Assembly: GCF_003031675.1 (NCBI RefSeq)
Contig: NZ_PYWX01000066.1
Location: 1 to 64,000 of the forward strand
Origin: Pseudomonas palleroniana
Lineage (GTDB): Bacteria > Pseudomonadota > Gammaproteobacteria > Pseudomonadales > Pseudomonadaceae
DNA length: 64,000 nucleotides
Reading direction: 5' to 3'
Shown here: piece by piece, positions 27,152-36,193 of the stretch
How positions within the stretch are numbered: position 1 is the stretch's first letter
How the letters are laid out: every line of letters begins with the position of its first letter
Notes under the pieces: model-generated
The model's database searches: none
What the model saw: only the letters and a program-made list of their open reading frames with translations
What the model was told of the DNA's origin: nothing
Made by a program: the position numbers and the translations under genes

Positions 27152-29500
27152 TTATGCCGAGTGCGCCATGATCAGGCCGTCGTCACTCGCCGCCTCCAGG
27201 GAAATAGCCACGAACTTCGATGTCGGTGTATGGCTGCCATCCCCGGTGCTTTCCAATGGCACCAGCGGGTTCACTTCCGGGTAGTAAGCGGCTGCCTGCC
27301 CTGCCGGAATATCAAATGCGAGCAAGGTGAAGCCCTTCACACGGCGCTCACGCCCGTCTTCCCACAGCGACACGATGTCGGCCTTCTGCCCTGGCTTGAA
27401 GCCCAGGCGGATGATGTCGGCTTCGTTGACAAAGAGCACGTCACGCTGGCCTTTCACCCCACGGTAGCGGTCATCCAGGCCGTAAATAGTAGTGTTGTAC
27501 TGATCATGGGAACGCATTGACTGCATGATCAGGTCCGGCACGCGGCCGGTCGCATGGGTGCGCTCGTGAATCAGGTCTTCAGGCAGGATATTCGGACGGA
27601 AGTTGGCGCGCCCCGAAGAGGTGTTCCAGCGACGCGCGCCGGCAGCGTTGCCCAGGTAGAAACCGCCCGGATGCTTGATGTTTTCGTTGAAGTCCTTGAA
27701 GCCCGGGATGGTGTCGGCGATCAGGTCGCGAATGCGTCCGTAGTCTGCCACCAGCCAGTTCCAATCCACCGGCTTGCTGCCCAGGGTAGCGGCGGCGATA
27801 CCGGCCAGGATCGCAGGTTCGGATTTCATCAACTTCGACAACGGTTGCAGCTGGCCATTGGAGCCGTGAACCATGCTGAACGAGTCTTCCACGGTGACCG
27901 CTTGCGGGCCGTTGGCCTGGATGTCGATATCGGTACGGCCCAGGCATGGCAGGATCAGCGCATCCTTACCGTGCATCAGGTGGCTGCGGTTGAGCTTGGT
28001 GCTGATCTGCACCGTCAGGTCGCAGTTGCGCAGGGCCTGGAAGGTACGCAGGCTGTCTGGCGTGGCTTGTGCGAAGTTGCCGCCCAGGCCGATAAACACT
28101 TTGGAACGGCCTTCGAGCATGGCGTGGATCGCTTCGACCACGTTGTGACCGTTGGTGCGTGGCACCTGGAACTGGAAGCGGCGCTCCAGAGCATCAAGGA
28201 AGGCCACCGGTGGGCGTTCGTTGATGCCCATGGTGCGGTCGCCCTGCACGTTACTGTGGCCACGCACCGGGCACAGGCCGGCGCCTGGACGACCGATGTT
28301 GCCGCGCAGCAGCATCAGGTTGGCAATTTCCTGGATGGTGGGCACCGAGTGGCGGTGTTGGGTGATGCCCATCGCCCAGCACATGATCACGTTCTTGCCT
28401 GTGGCGTACATTCGCGCCGCTTGCTCGATTTCCACCAGGGTCAGGCCGGACTGCTTGACGATTTCATCCCAGGAGGTGTCGTCGATCTGGCCCAGGTAAT
28501 CGAGCACGTTGGCGGTGTGGGCGTTGAGGAAATCGTGATCGAACACGGCTTCCTTACCTTCAGCCTGGGCCTGGCGCTCCCACAGCAGCAGGAACTTGGC
28601 CATGCCGCGAAGGATGGCCATGTCGCCGCCCAGTGCGGGGCGGAAATAGGCGGTGTTGGTCGGCTTATCGCCGTTGGTCAGCATTTCCAGCGGATGTTGC
28701 GGATGCTGGAAGCGCTCCAGGCCGCGCTCCTTGAGCGGGTTGATGCACACCACCTGAGCGCCACGCTTGACGGCTTCGCGCAGCGGTTCGAGCATGCGCG
28801 GGTGGTTGGTGCCGGGGTTCTGGCCCCAGACGAAAATCGCGTCGGCATGTTCGAAGTCATCGAAGGTCACGGTGCCTTTGCCCACGCCGACGCTCTGGGC
28901 CAAAGCCACTCCGCTGGCCTCGTGACACATGTTCGAACAATCCGGGAAGTTGTTGGTGCCGTAGGCGCGCACGAACAGCTGATACAGGTAGGCCGCCTCG
29001 TTGCTGGCCCGGCCCGAGGTGTAGAACTCGGCCATGTCCGGGCTGGGCAGTGCGTTGAGGTGTTTACCGATCAGCTCGAAGGCGGCTTCCCAACTGATGG
29101 GCTTGTAGCGGTCCGTCTCGGCGTCATAGCGCATCGGCTCGGTGAGGCGGCCTTGATATTCCAGCCAATAGTCACTCTGTTCCAGCAACGCGCTGACACT
29201 GTGCTTGGCAAAGAAAGCCGCGTCGACACGGCGTTTGGTGGCTTCCCAGTTAACCGCCTTGGCGCCGTTCTCGCAGAACTTGACCATGCCGCTTTCCGGC
29301 GAATCGCCCCAGGCGCAGCCTGGGCAGTCAAAGCCGCCGTTCTGGTTGGTCTTGAGCATCATGCGCAGGTTTTTCAGCGCGTTGTCGCTGGTCAGCCAGG
29401 CTTGCGCCACGCTGATCAGTGCGCCCCAGCCACCGGCCGGGCCTTTATAGGGCTTGTAGCGCGGGGTAGGGGTTTGGTCGGCTTGGTGATGATTGCTCAT
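27152..29500 (-). CDS. FdhF/YdeP-family molybdopterin oxidoreductase
   Basis: A 782-residue cytosolic member of the DMSO reductase superfamily. The N-terminal FDCPGCAWGD and FCENGAKAVNWE segments are typical of the YdeP/FdhF group, in which the Fe-S cluster may be altered. MGD-binding elements follow (ADAIFVWGQNPGTNHPRM, GLGGNFAQATPD, LPCLGRTDID) and a molydopterin dinucleotide-binding C-terminal domain (about 640-780). E. coli YdeP is linked to acid resistance; the reaction is not known. Confidence 0.88.
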   Translation of the reverse strand: MSNHHQADQTPTPRYKPYKGPAGGWGALISVAQAWLTSDNALKNLRMMLKTNQNGGFDCPGCAWGDSPESGMVKFCENGAKAVNWEATKRRVDAAFFAKHSVSALLEQSDYWLEYQGRLTEPMRYDAETDRYKPISWEAAFELIGKHLNALPSPDMAEFYTSGRASNEAAYLYQLFVRAYGTNNFPDCSNMCHEASGVALAQSVGVGKGTVTFDDFEHADAIFVWGQNPGTNHPRMLEPLREAVKRGAQVVCINPLKERGLERFQHPQHPLEMLTNGDKPTNTAYFRPALGGDMAILRGMAKFLLLWERQAQAEGKEAVFDHDFLNAHTANVLDYLGQIDDTSWDEIVKQSGLTLVEIEQAARMYATGKNVIMCWAMGITQHRHSVPTIQEIANLMLLRGNIGRPGAGLCPVRGHSNVQGDRTMGINERPPVAFLDALERRFQFQVPRTNGHNVVEAIHAMLEGRSKVFIGLGGNFAQATPDSLRTFQALRNCDLTVQISTKLNRSHLMHGKDALILPCLGRTDIDIQANGPQAVTVEDSFSMVHGSNGQLQPLSKLMKSEPAILAGIAAATLGSKPVDWNWLVADYGRIRDLIADTIPGFKDFNENIKHPGGFYLGNAAGARRWNTSSGRANFRPNILPEDLIHERTHATGRVPDLIMQSMRSHDQYNTTIYGLDDRYRGVKGQRDVLFVNEADIIRLGFKPGQKADIVSLWEDGRERRVKGFTLLAFDIPAGQAAAYYPEVNPLVPLESTGDGSHTPTSKFVAISLEAASDDGLIMAHSA

Positions 29501-29730
29501 GGCGGGTCTCCATCGCAGGGCTGTAAACCCGCGCGTACTACTCTGCGGCAGTGCTACCAGCGGATTGATCTAGGCTTAGACTAGGCGCGACAAAGGGTCG
29601 CGTCTAATTGCCAGTATTGATCTATTGATAGATGGCGTCGATCACGGGTCTTTGGTCGGCGTGGAACCCAAGTCTGTAGGACTGGTCTAGTCTTGGGCAT
29701 CTGGAAACCAAATCCCAAGGAGAGCGCACT

Positions 29731-30171
29731 ATGAGTATTCTCAGTTTTGTTAAGGAAGCAGGCGAAAAGCTGATCAATCTGCTGACGCCCGGTAATGCCA
29801 GCGCCAGTGACGAGCTGAAAAAGCATATCCAGGATGTCGGGCTGGGTAATCCGAACGTGCATGCCACCGTTGACGGTGACAAGGTCACGATTACCGGTGA
29901 AGTGGCCAGCCAGGAAGAGAAAGAAAAAATCATCCTGGCGGCAGGCAATATTGCCGGCGTAGCCAGTGTGGATGATCAAATCACTGTATCCGGGCCAGCT
30001 GTTGCGGCTGCCCGTTTCGTCGTAGTGAAAAAAGGTGACACCCTCAGCGCGATCTCGCTGGCGGTGTACGGTAATGCCAACCTGTACAACAAGATCTTTG
30101 AGGCCAACAAGCCATTGTTGTCACATCCTGACAAGATCTACCCAGGGCAGACGCTGCGTATTCCTGAGTAA
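29731..30171 (+). CDS. lysM: BON-LysM protein (Kbp/YgaU family)
   Basis: 146 residues with no signal peptide. A BON domain (about 23-90) is followed by a C-terminal LysM domain (about 95-144, VVKKGDTLSAISLAVYGNANLYNKIFEAN). E. coli Kbp/YgaU is a cytoplasmic K+-binding protein of this architecture, induced by osmotic stress. AAGGAGAG precedes the ATG. Confidence 0.92.
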   Translation: MSILSFVKEAGEKLINLLTPGNASASDELKKHIQDVGLGNPNVHATVDGDKVTITGEVASQEEKEKIILAAGNIAGVASVDDQITVSGPAVAAARFVVVKKGDTLSAISLAVYGNANLYNKIFEANKPLLSHPDKIYPGQTLRIPE

Positions 30172-30183
30172 CAGGCTGGGCCT

Positions 30184-30214
30184 GATGAGGGAGGGGGGCA
30201 ACCCCCTCCCTCAT
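30184..30214. terminator. Hairpin between convergent lysM and yrfG
   Basis: A 12-bp stem TGAGGGAGGGGG/CCCCCTCCCTCA with a GCAA loop, between the stops at 30171 and 30219. No T-run, so termination would be hairpin-driven or Rho-assisted. Confidence 0.55.
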
Positions 30215-30218
30215 TGCG

Positions 30219-30881
30219 TTAAAGGCCGGCAATCAGATCACGGTAGTCTCCGACGGCGGCAAACTCTGCGGTGTCCTTGGGGCCTTTTCGGCTGTCCGGT
30301 TCCCTCACTGCCAGCAAATGGCTCACCCCGAAATCCCGGGCGCTGCGCAGGATCGGCAAGGTATCGTCGATAAACAGGCTGCGTGCCGGGTCGAAGCCGA
30401 TGTCGGCGTGCAGGGCGTGCCAGAACTGCGGGTTTTCCTTGGCGAAGCCATAGTCGTGGGAACTGATCAAACGCTCGAAATACGGCGCCAGTTCAATGCG
30501 TTCCAACTTCAATGACAACGAATCACGATGAGCATTGGTGATCAGGATCACGCGCTTGCCGGCCTGTTTGATCGCCGCCAGAAAAGTGTCCGCATCCGGG
30601 CGCAAGGCGATCAGGTGGGCGGTTTCAAGCTTGAGCTCACGCACCGGAATGTTCAGCTCCGTGCTCCAGAAATCCAGGCAATACCATTGCAACTGTCCGG
30701 CGTTACGCTCGAACAGAGGCTGCAGCTCCATCTCGGCCATGGCGCGGCTCACCCCATGCAGCTCGGCATAGCGCTGGGGCAGGTGCTCCATCCAGAAGTG
30801 GTTGTCGTAATGCAGGTCGAGCAAGGTGCCGTCCATGTCCAGCAAGACGGTGTCGATGGCGTGCCAGGGCAAAGAGGGCAT
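30219..30881 (-). CDS. yrfG: HAD-type GMP/IMP 5'-nucleotidase
   Basis: 220 residues. HAD motif I DMDGTLLD near residue 16; motif II VILITNAHRD; motif IV SLFIDDTLPIL. YrfG orthologues dephosphorylate GMP and IMP. Divergent from nudE, as in other pseudomonads. Confidence 0.88.
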   Translation of the reverse strand: MPSLPWHAIDTVLLDMDGTLLDLHYDNHFWMEHLPQRYAELHGVSRAMAEMELQPLFERNAGQLQWYCLDFWSTELNIPVRELKLETAHLIALRPDADTFLAAIKQAGKRVILITNAHRDSLSLKLERIELAPYFERLISSHDYGFAKENPQFWHALHADIGFDPARSLFIDDTLPILRSARDFGVSHLLAVREPDSRKGPKDTAEFAAVGDYRDLIAGL

Positions 30882-30968
30882 GGGGTGGTCTCATGTAAGT
30901 AAAGATATCCGACACAGACAATCGGAAAAGCCACGGTATAGTAACCCGATCACGCCAAGGAGCCGCTT

Positions 30969-31535
30969 ATGCGCCAGAAACCCACCGTTCTCGCCCGAGA
31001 AATAGTCGCCAGTAGCCGTTTGTTCCGCGTGGAGGAAGTGCAATTGCGCTTTTCCAATGGCGTTGAGCGCACCTACGAACGCCTGGTGGGGCGCGGTACC
31101 GGTTATGGGGCGGTGATGATTGTGGCGATGATTGATTCCGATCATGCGTTGCTGGTGGAAGAGTACTGCGGCGGTACCGATGAATATGAGTTGTCCCTTC
31201 CCAAGGGATTGATCGAGCCCGGTGAAGACGTGCTGGCGGCGGCAAACCGCGAACTCAAGGAGGAAGCCGGCTATGGCGCGCGTCAACTGGAACACCTTAC
31301 CGAACTCTCGCTGTCGCCTGGTTACATGAGCCAGAAAATCCAGGTGGTATTGGCCACCGATCTCTACGAAGAGCGCCTGGAAGGCGATGAGCCAGAGCCG
31401 ATGCGGGTGGACCGGGTCAACCTGCGCGAGCTGTCGCAGTTGGCACAGAACGAGCAGTTCAGCGAAGGCCGCGCCCTGGCCGCGTTGTATCTGGTGCGAG
31501 ACCTGTTGACCCAGCGTGGAGCGTTTATCGTATGA
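30969..31535 (+). CDS. nudE: ADP compounds hydrolase NudE
   Basis: A 188-residue Nudix hydrolase cleaving ADP-ribose, Ap3A and NADH. The Nudix box is complete (GLIEPGEDVLAAANRELKEE followed by AGYG). It overlaps cysQ by 4 bp, so the two are coupled. Confidence 0.93.
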   Translation: MRQKPTVLAREIVASSRLFRVEEVQLRFSNGVERTYERLVGRGTGYGAVMIVAMIDSDHALLVEEYCGGTDEYELSLPKGLIEPGEDVLAAANRELKEEAGYGARQLEHLTELSLSPGYMSQKIQVVLATDLYEERLEGDEPEPMRVDRVNLRELSQLAQNEQFSEGRALAALYLVRDLLTQRGAFIV

Positions 31536-32368
31536 GCGAACTGTTTCTGGGCCATCCGTTTATCGCTCCTGTGATCGAGCTGGCCCGCCAGGCCGGTGAG
31601 GTCATCCTGCCTTACTGGCGGGCCGATGTTGCCGTCACCTCCAAGGCTGACGACTCCCCCGTGACGGCGGCGGACCTGGCCGCTCACCATCTGATTCTGG
31701 CCGGCTTGACCGCGCTGGACCCGAGTATTCCCGTGCTGTCCGAAGAGGACGCGAATATAGACCAGAGCGTACGTGCCGGCTGGCAGCGGTGGTGGCTGGT
31801 GGACCCGTTGGATGGCACCAAGGAATTTATCGGCGGCAGTGAAGAGTTCACCGTCAACATCGCGCTGGTTGAGCAGGGCCGCGTGGTATTCGGCGTGGTC
31901 TCCATGCCGACCAGTGGTCGCTGTTATTTCGGTGGCGCGGGCCTGGGCGCCTGGCGTTCCGATGTAAACGAAGCGCCCAGGCAGATTCAGGTGCGCGAGG
32001 CACCGGCAGTCGGCGAACCCTTTACGGTGGTTGCAAGTCGTCGCCATACCAGCCCTGAGCAGGAGCGCCTGCTGGACGGTTTGAGCGCCGGGTTGGGCGA
32101 GCTGAAGCTGGCCAATATCGGCAGTTCGTTGAAGTTTTGCCTGTTGGCCGAGGGCAGTGCCGATTGCTACCCGCGGCTGGCGCCGACGTCGCAATGGGAC
32201 ACCGCCGCTGCTCAAGGTGTGCTCGAAGGCGCAGGCGGTGAAGTGTTGGAGTTGAGTGGCGAGCCGTTCAGTTACCCGGCCCGGGAATCATTATTGAATC
32301 CGTTCTTCCTGGCTCTGCCGGCCAAGGCAGCCTGGCGTGAGCGATTGCTGGCCCTGGCCCGCCGTTAA
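31532..32368 (+). CDS. cysQ: 3'(2'),5'-bisphosphate nucleotidase
   Basis: 278 residues. Removes the 3' phosphate of PAP formed during sulfate assimilation. The inositol-phosphatase metal motifs are present: VLSEED (about residue 70), WLVDPLDGTKEFI (about 90) and WDTAAAQGVLEGAGG (about 218). Coupled to nudE. Confidence 0.94.
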   Translation: MSELFLGHPFIAPVIELARQAGEVILPYWRADVAVTSKADDSPVTAADLAAHHLILAGLTALDPSIPVLSEEDANIDQSVRAGWQRWWLVDPLDGTKEFIGGSEEFTVNIALVEQGRVVFGVVSMPTSGRCYFGGAGLGAWRSDVNEAPRQIQVREAPAVGEPFTVVASRRHTSPEQERLLDGLSAGLGELKLANIGSSLKFCLLAEGSADCYPRLAPTSQWDTAAAQGVLEGAGGEVLELSGEPFSYPARESLLNPFFLALPAKAAWRERLLALARR

Positions 32369-32383
32369 GATCTCACACGTCAA

Positions 32384-32477
32384 AATGTGGGAGGGGGCTT
32401 GCTCTCGATAGCGTTGGGTCAGTCGACATATTCGTTTACTGAGACAGCACTATCGGGAGCAAGCCCCCTCCCACATT
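32384..32477. repeat. REPIN (inverted REP doublet)
   Basis: AATGTGGGAGGGGGCTTGCT starts the left arm (32384-32410) and the right arm (32451-32477) is its near reverse complement. Same family as 5083-5174. It separates convergent cysQ and the thioesterase gene. Confidence 0.87.
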
Positions 32478-32496
32478 CAGTTTTGCGTCGTAGCAT

Positions 32497-32952
32497 CTAG
32501 CGGTGCAGGACGTACTGCCCAGTGAAGGCCACAGCGTGGTCTGCACTGCCCTCGTTCACAATCCACGTTTCAAGCATCAGGCGTGCACGGCCATAGCGCT
32601 TGTACGTCGCCACGAAGCGCTTCCACACCTTTTCTTCGGGGGCAGGGCACACTACGGTGGCGTCCCCTGTGACCGGCAGCGGATAACTGATCTGTCCTTC
32701 CTGGATGACGATGTGCCCATCCTCAACCCTTTCTTCACGCAGCTTCAAGTGCAGCCAACCCCAGCCGGCCAATACCGCGCCGCAGTAGAGACTGCCGCCA
32801 AACATGGTGCTCTTGTGGTTGATGTTGGCCTGCAACGGCAGATGCAGCGCCAATTGGCCCTGTTGCCAGTCGAGTACCTTGAGACCCATTTCCCGGGTGA
32901 GGGGGATGTCATGGTGCAGCACGGATTCCAGGTAACGGCTGTCGCGGTTCAT
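32497..32952 (-). CDS. YiiD C-terminal-type thioesterase
   Basis: 151 residues from the ATG at 32952, chosen because AAGAGG lies upstream; an in-frame ATG at 32979 overlaps dctD and seems less likely. Hotdog-type fold, with INHKSTMFGGSLYCGAVLAGWGWL typical of the YiiD_C family. Substrate is unknown. It starts 23 bp after dctD, so could be the last gene of that transcript. Confidence 0.82.
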   Translation of the reverse strand: MNRDSRYLESVLHHDIPLTREMGLKVLDWQQGQLALHLPLQANINHKSTMFGGSLYCGAVLAGWGWLHLKLREERVEDGHIVIQEGQISYPLPVTGDATVVCPAPEEKVWKRFVATYKRYGRARLMLETWIVNEGSADHAVAFTGQYVLHR

Positions 32953-32975
32953 GTGGGCCTCTTGGTGTGTGTGGA

Positions 32976-34352
32976 TCATTCTTCGTCGGTACTCTGGTTG
33001 GCGAAGATCAAGCCATGCTTGCGCAATTTGTCGTGCAGGGTTTTGCGCGGAATGCCGAGTGCCTCGGCGAGGCTGCGCACGGAGCTGTGGGGGCGCGTCA
33101 GTTCGGCGGCGATCAGGCTTTTTTCGAACTGTTCGACTTGTTCGCTCAAGCCGCCCGGTGTGGAGGTGAGCACGGCCGTGGAAGGGCTGTCCTGAGTGTT
33201 GTCCAAAGCCAGTTCCAGGCCCAAGGCGAAGCGCTCGGCTGCATTCTGCAGTTCGCGCACATTGCCCGGCCAGCTGTGGCGCAACAGCAGCGCACGCTGG
33301 CCCGGTTGCAACTCCTGCAATGGCAGGCCGTGGCGGCTGCCGGCTTCGTCCGCGAAGTGTTGGAACAGCATCAACGCATCTTCCCCTCGCTCACGCAGCG
33401 GCGGGATGCGCAACGGAGCGACGTTTAGCCGGTAATACAGGTCGGCACGGAAGCGCCCTTGGTCGGCGGCCTGGCGCAGATCTTCCTTGGTGGCGGCAAT
33501 GATGCGGATATCGAGCGGGATCAGTTGGTTACCACCCAGACGCTCGACCACGCGCTCCTGCAGCAGGCGAAGCAGCTTGACCTGGACATCCAGGCTCATG
33601 CTTTCGATTTCATCGAGGAACAGTGTGCCGCCGTTGGCAAATTCGAACTTGCCGATACGGCGCTTCTGCGCGCCGGTAAAAGCACCGGGCTCGTGGCCGA
33701 ACAGTTCGCTTTCCACCACCGATTCGGCCAGGGCGCCGGCGTTGATCGCGACGAACGGCCCGCTGCGCCGGCTCGACAAGTCATGCAGCGCACGCGCCAC
33801 GACTTCCTTGCCGGCGCCGGTTTCACCGAGGATCAGTACGTCGGCCTTGGTCGCCGCCAGGGCACCGATCTGCTCGCGCAGGCGCAGCATTTGTGGCGAG
33901 TGCCCCACCAGACGCGTGCTTAGTTGCTGGCGGTCGCTGAGGGCCAGGCGCAGGCTGCGGTTGTCCAGCACCAGGCGGCGCAGCGCCAGGGCGCGGCGCA
34001 CGCTATCGAGCAGGGCGTCGCTGGCGAAGGGTTTTTCCAGAAAGTCGTAGGCCCCGGCACGCATGGCTTGCACCGCCAACGGCACGTCGCCGTGGCCGGT
34101 GATCAACAGCACCGGCAGGTCCGGGTCCTGGCCGTGCAGTTCGGCGAGCAGCTCCAGGCCGTCCATGCCGGGCATGCGGATGTCGCTGACCACTACCCCT
34201 GGCCAGTCCCGCGTCAAGCGCGCAGTGAGGCCGGTCGCTTCACCCAGCGTCAGGACAGCCAGCCCGGCCAGGTCCAGGGTCTGGCACAGGGCCTGACGCA
34301 GGTGTGGATCGTCGTCGATCAACACCACCTGAATCTGGTTATCGATACTCAT
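32976..34352 (-). CDS. dctD: C4-dicarboxylate sigma-54 response regulator
   Basis: A 458-residue NtrC-type activator. Receiver domain with DDD and phospho-acceptor Asp in VVVSDIRMPGMDG; sigma-54 AAA+ domain with Walker A GETGAGKE and intact GAFTGA loop (EPGAFTGAQKRR); C-terminal Fis-type HTH (SLAEALGIPRKTLHDKLRKH). The assignment to DctD rests on adjacency to dctB and on the rml-dctBD order that I recall from P. aeruginosa. It overlaps dctB by 4 bp. Confidence 0.88.
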   Translation of the reverse strand: MSIDNQIQVVLIDDDPHLRQALCQTLDLAGLAVLTLGEATGLTARLTRDWPGVVVSDIRMPGMDGLELLAELHGQDPDLPVLLITGHGDVPLAVQAMRAGAYDFLEKPFASDALLDSVRRALALRRLVLDNRSLRLALSDRQQLSTRLVGHSPQMLRLREQIGALAATKADVLILGETGAGKEVVARALHDLSSRRSGPFVAINAGALAESVVESELFGHEPGAFTGAQKRRIGKFEFANGGTLFLDEIESMSLDVQVKLLRLLQERVVERLGGNQLIPLDIRIIAATKEDLRQAADQGRFRADLYYRLNVAPLRIPPLRERGEDALMLFQHFADEAGSRHGLPLQELQPGQRALLLRHSWPGNVRELQNAAERFALGLELALDNTQDSPSTAVLTSTPGGLSEQVEQFEKSLIAAELTRPHSSVRSLAEALGIPRKTLHDKLRKHGLIFANQSTDEE

Positions 34353-36166
34353 ACACTGCGGTCCTCGGACGGTTGCAGACTGACGCCCGGCGAACCGGCA
34401 CGCAATTTCAAGGTTAACAACGCGCCGCCTTCCTTGTGGTTGGCAAATAGCAGTTCGCCGCCAAAGGCACGCATCAGGGTTTCGCAGATCGCCAGGCCCA
34501 ACCCCAAGCCCTGGGTGCGGGTCTTGGTGGTGTAGAACGGTTCGCTGGCGCGGCCCAGGGCTTCCATGCAGAACCCGGGGCCGTTGTCGCGAATGTACAG
34601 GTTGACGCCCTGTTCAGTGGTTTGGGCACTCAACCAGAGTTTTCGCGGCGGGCCTTTTTCGGTGAGGGCGTCCAGGGCGTTGGCCAGCAGGTTGCCAAGC
34701 ACTTGGCGCAAGCGGGTTTCCCCGGCTTGCACCCATAAGGTCGCCTCCGGCAGATCGCGGATCAGTTCGACTTCCATCGACCGCCGCCGCTTGGCCAGCA
34801 ACGCCAGTGCATCATCCAGCGCCGGCTGCAGGGCCACGCTTTCCGGTGCATGGCGGTCGCGCCGGGCGAACGCACGCAGGTGCGCGATGATCGAGGCCAT
34901 GCGCCCGGTCAGTTCGCTGATCAGCTTGAGGTTGCCCCGGGCGTCGTTGGTACGTTCATGGTCGAGCAGGATCTCGGCGTTTTCTGCATAACTGCGGATC
35001 GCTGCCAGGGGCTGATTCAGTTCGTGGCTGATGCTCGCCGACATGGTGCCCAGGGCTGACAGCTTGCCGGCTTGCACCAAGTCATCCTGGGCGCGCACCA
35101 GTTCCTGCTGGGCGTGCTCGCGTTCCAGTACTTCCTGTTTCAGACGCCGGTTAAGGCCCTCCAGATCGCTGGTACGCTCGGCCACGCGTGCTTCCAGCTC
35201 GCGGCGCGCCTTGGCTTCGAAGGCAATGCGCTCCAGGTAATGCCGCCGACGTTGCATCATCAGACCCAGCAACAGCATCAACACCAACAGCGTCGCGCCA
35301 CCGACGGCGACCACCGTGCGCACCGGGCGATTGATCAGTGAGCGTGGCGCGAGAATCTCCACATTCCAGCCGGTTTCGGCGATGGCCGTGGATTGACGCA
35401 GCCATGCCGTGGCACTCAGCGCCAGTGGCTGTGGGTCGCGGGTGGGGTAAGGTTGGATCGCGATAATCGCCTCACGCTCTGCGGCGGTCAGTGGCCGGGT
35501 GGCACGAAACCGCCATTGCGGGCGCGAGGTCAGGATTACCACGCCATTGTGGTCGGTCACCAACAGCTGTTCCGGTGTATTGCCCCACAGGCTTTCGGTA
35601 TGGTCCAGGTCGACCTTGACCACCAGTACGCCGATGATCTTTTCGCCATCGCGCACGGCGGCGGCAAAGAAGTAGCCGCGCTTGGCCGAAGTGGTACCCA
35701 GGCCGAAAAAACGCCCCAGACGCCCAGCCATGGCCTCGCTGAAATACGGTCGGAACGAGAAGTTACGGCCGACGAAACTGTCTTGCTTGTCCCAGTTGGA
35801 AGCCGCCAGGGTTTTGCCGGAGGTGTCCATCAGGTACATCACTTCCGCCCCAGCCTGGGCGGCGACGTCCTGGAGCAACTGGTTGGCGTTGGCCAGGTTG
35901 GTGCTCACCTGAGGTGCATCCAGGGCTGTGCGCAGGGCGGGCAGGTCCCCCAGGATCTGCGGCAAGACTTCGTAGCGGTGCAGGGTGCCCAACAGGTTGG
36001 CCACGTACAGGTCGAGGGTTTGCCGGTTCTGACCCGCCAACTCGCTGCCGTAATAGCGCTCGGCCAAGTGTTCCAGCGGCCACAGCAGCGGGGCCAGGCA
36101 TAACGCCAACAGGGCGAGGCTGCGCCAGCGAGGTCTTCGTGGAAGGGGTGGAGTCATGGAAGTCAT
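34349..36166 (-). CDS. dctB: C4-dicarboxylate sensor histidine kinase
   Basis: A 605-residue membrane kinase. TM1 is near 14-32 and TM2 near 295-315, with a large periplasmic Cache-type sensor between (LMDTSGKTLAASNWDKQDSF, GRNFSFRPYF). Then comes a coiled-coil linker, the phospho-His helix SISHELNQPLAAIRSYAEN and an ATPase domain (NLLANALDAL, RDNGPGF, GLGLGLAI). It would sense succinate, fumarate or malate and phosphorylate DctD. Confidence 0.88.
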   Translation of the reverse strand: MTSMTPPLPRRPRWRSLALLALCLAPLLWPLEHLAERYYGSELAGQNRQTLDLYVANLLGTLHRYEVLPQILGDLPALRTALDAPQVSTNLANANQLLQDVAAQAGAEVMYLMDTSGKTLAASNWDKQDSFVGRNFSFRPYFSEAMAGRLGRFFGLGTTSAKRGYFFAAAVRDGEKIIGVLVVKVDLDHTESLWGNTPEQLLVTDHNGVVILTSRPQWRFRATRPLTAAEREAIIAIQPYPTRDPQPLALSATAWLRQSTAIAETGWNVEILAPRSLINRPVRTVVAVGGATLLVLMLLLGLMMQRRRHYLERIAFEAKARRELEARVAERTSDLEGLNRRLKQEVLEREHAQQELVRAQDDLVQAGKLSALGTMSASISHELNQPLAAIRSYAENAEILLDHERTNDARGNLKLISELTGRMASIIAHLRAFARRDRHAPESVALQPALDDALALLAKRRRSMEVELIRDLPEATLWVQAGETRLRQVLGNLLANALDALTEKGPPRKLWLSAQTTEQGVNLYIRDNGPGFCMEALGRASEPFYTTKTRTQGLGLGLAICETLMRAFGGELLFANHKEGGALLTLKLRAGSPGVSLQPSEDRSV

Positions 36167-36193
36167 GCGCCTGTGGGTACAGGCGCATTATGC

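Noticed and set aside
27554..29584. 676-residue forward ORF
   Set aside because: Antisense shadow of the molybdopterin oxidoreductase; no ribosome binding site or domain.
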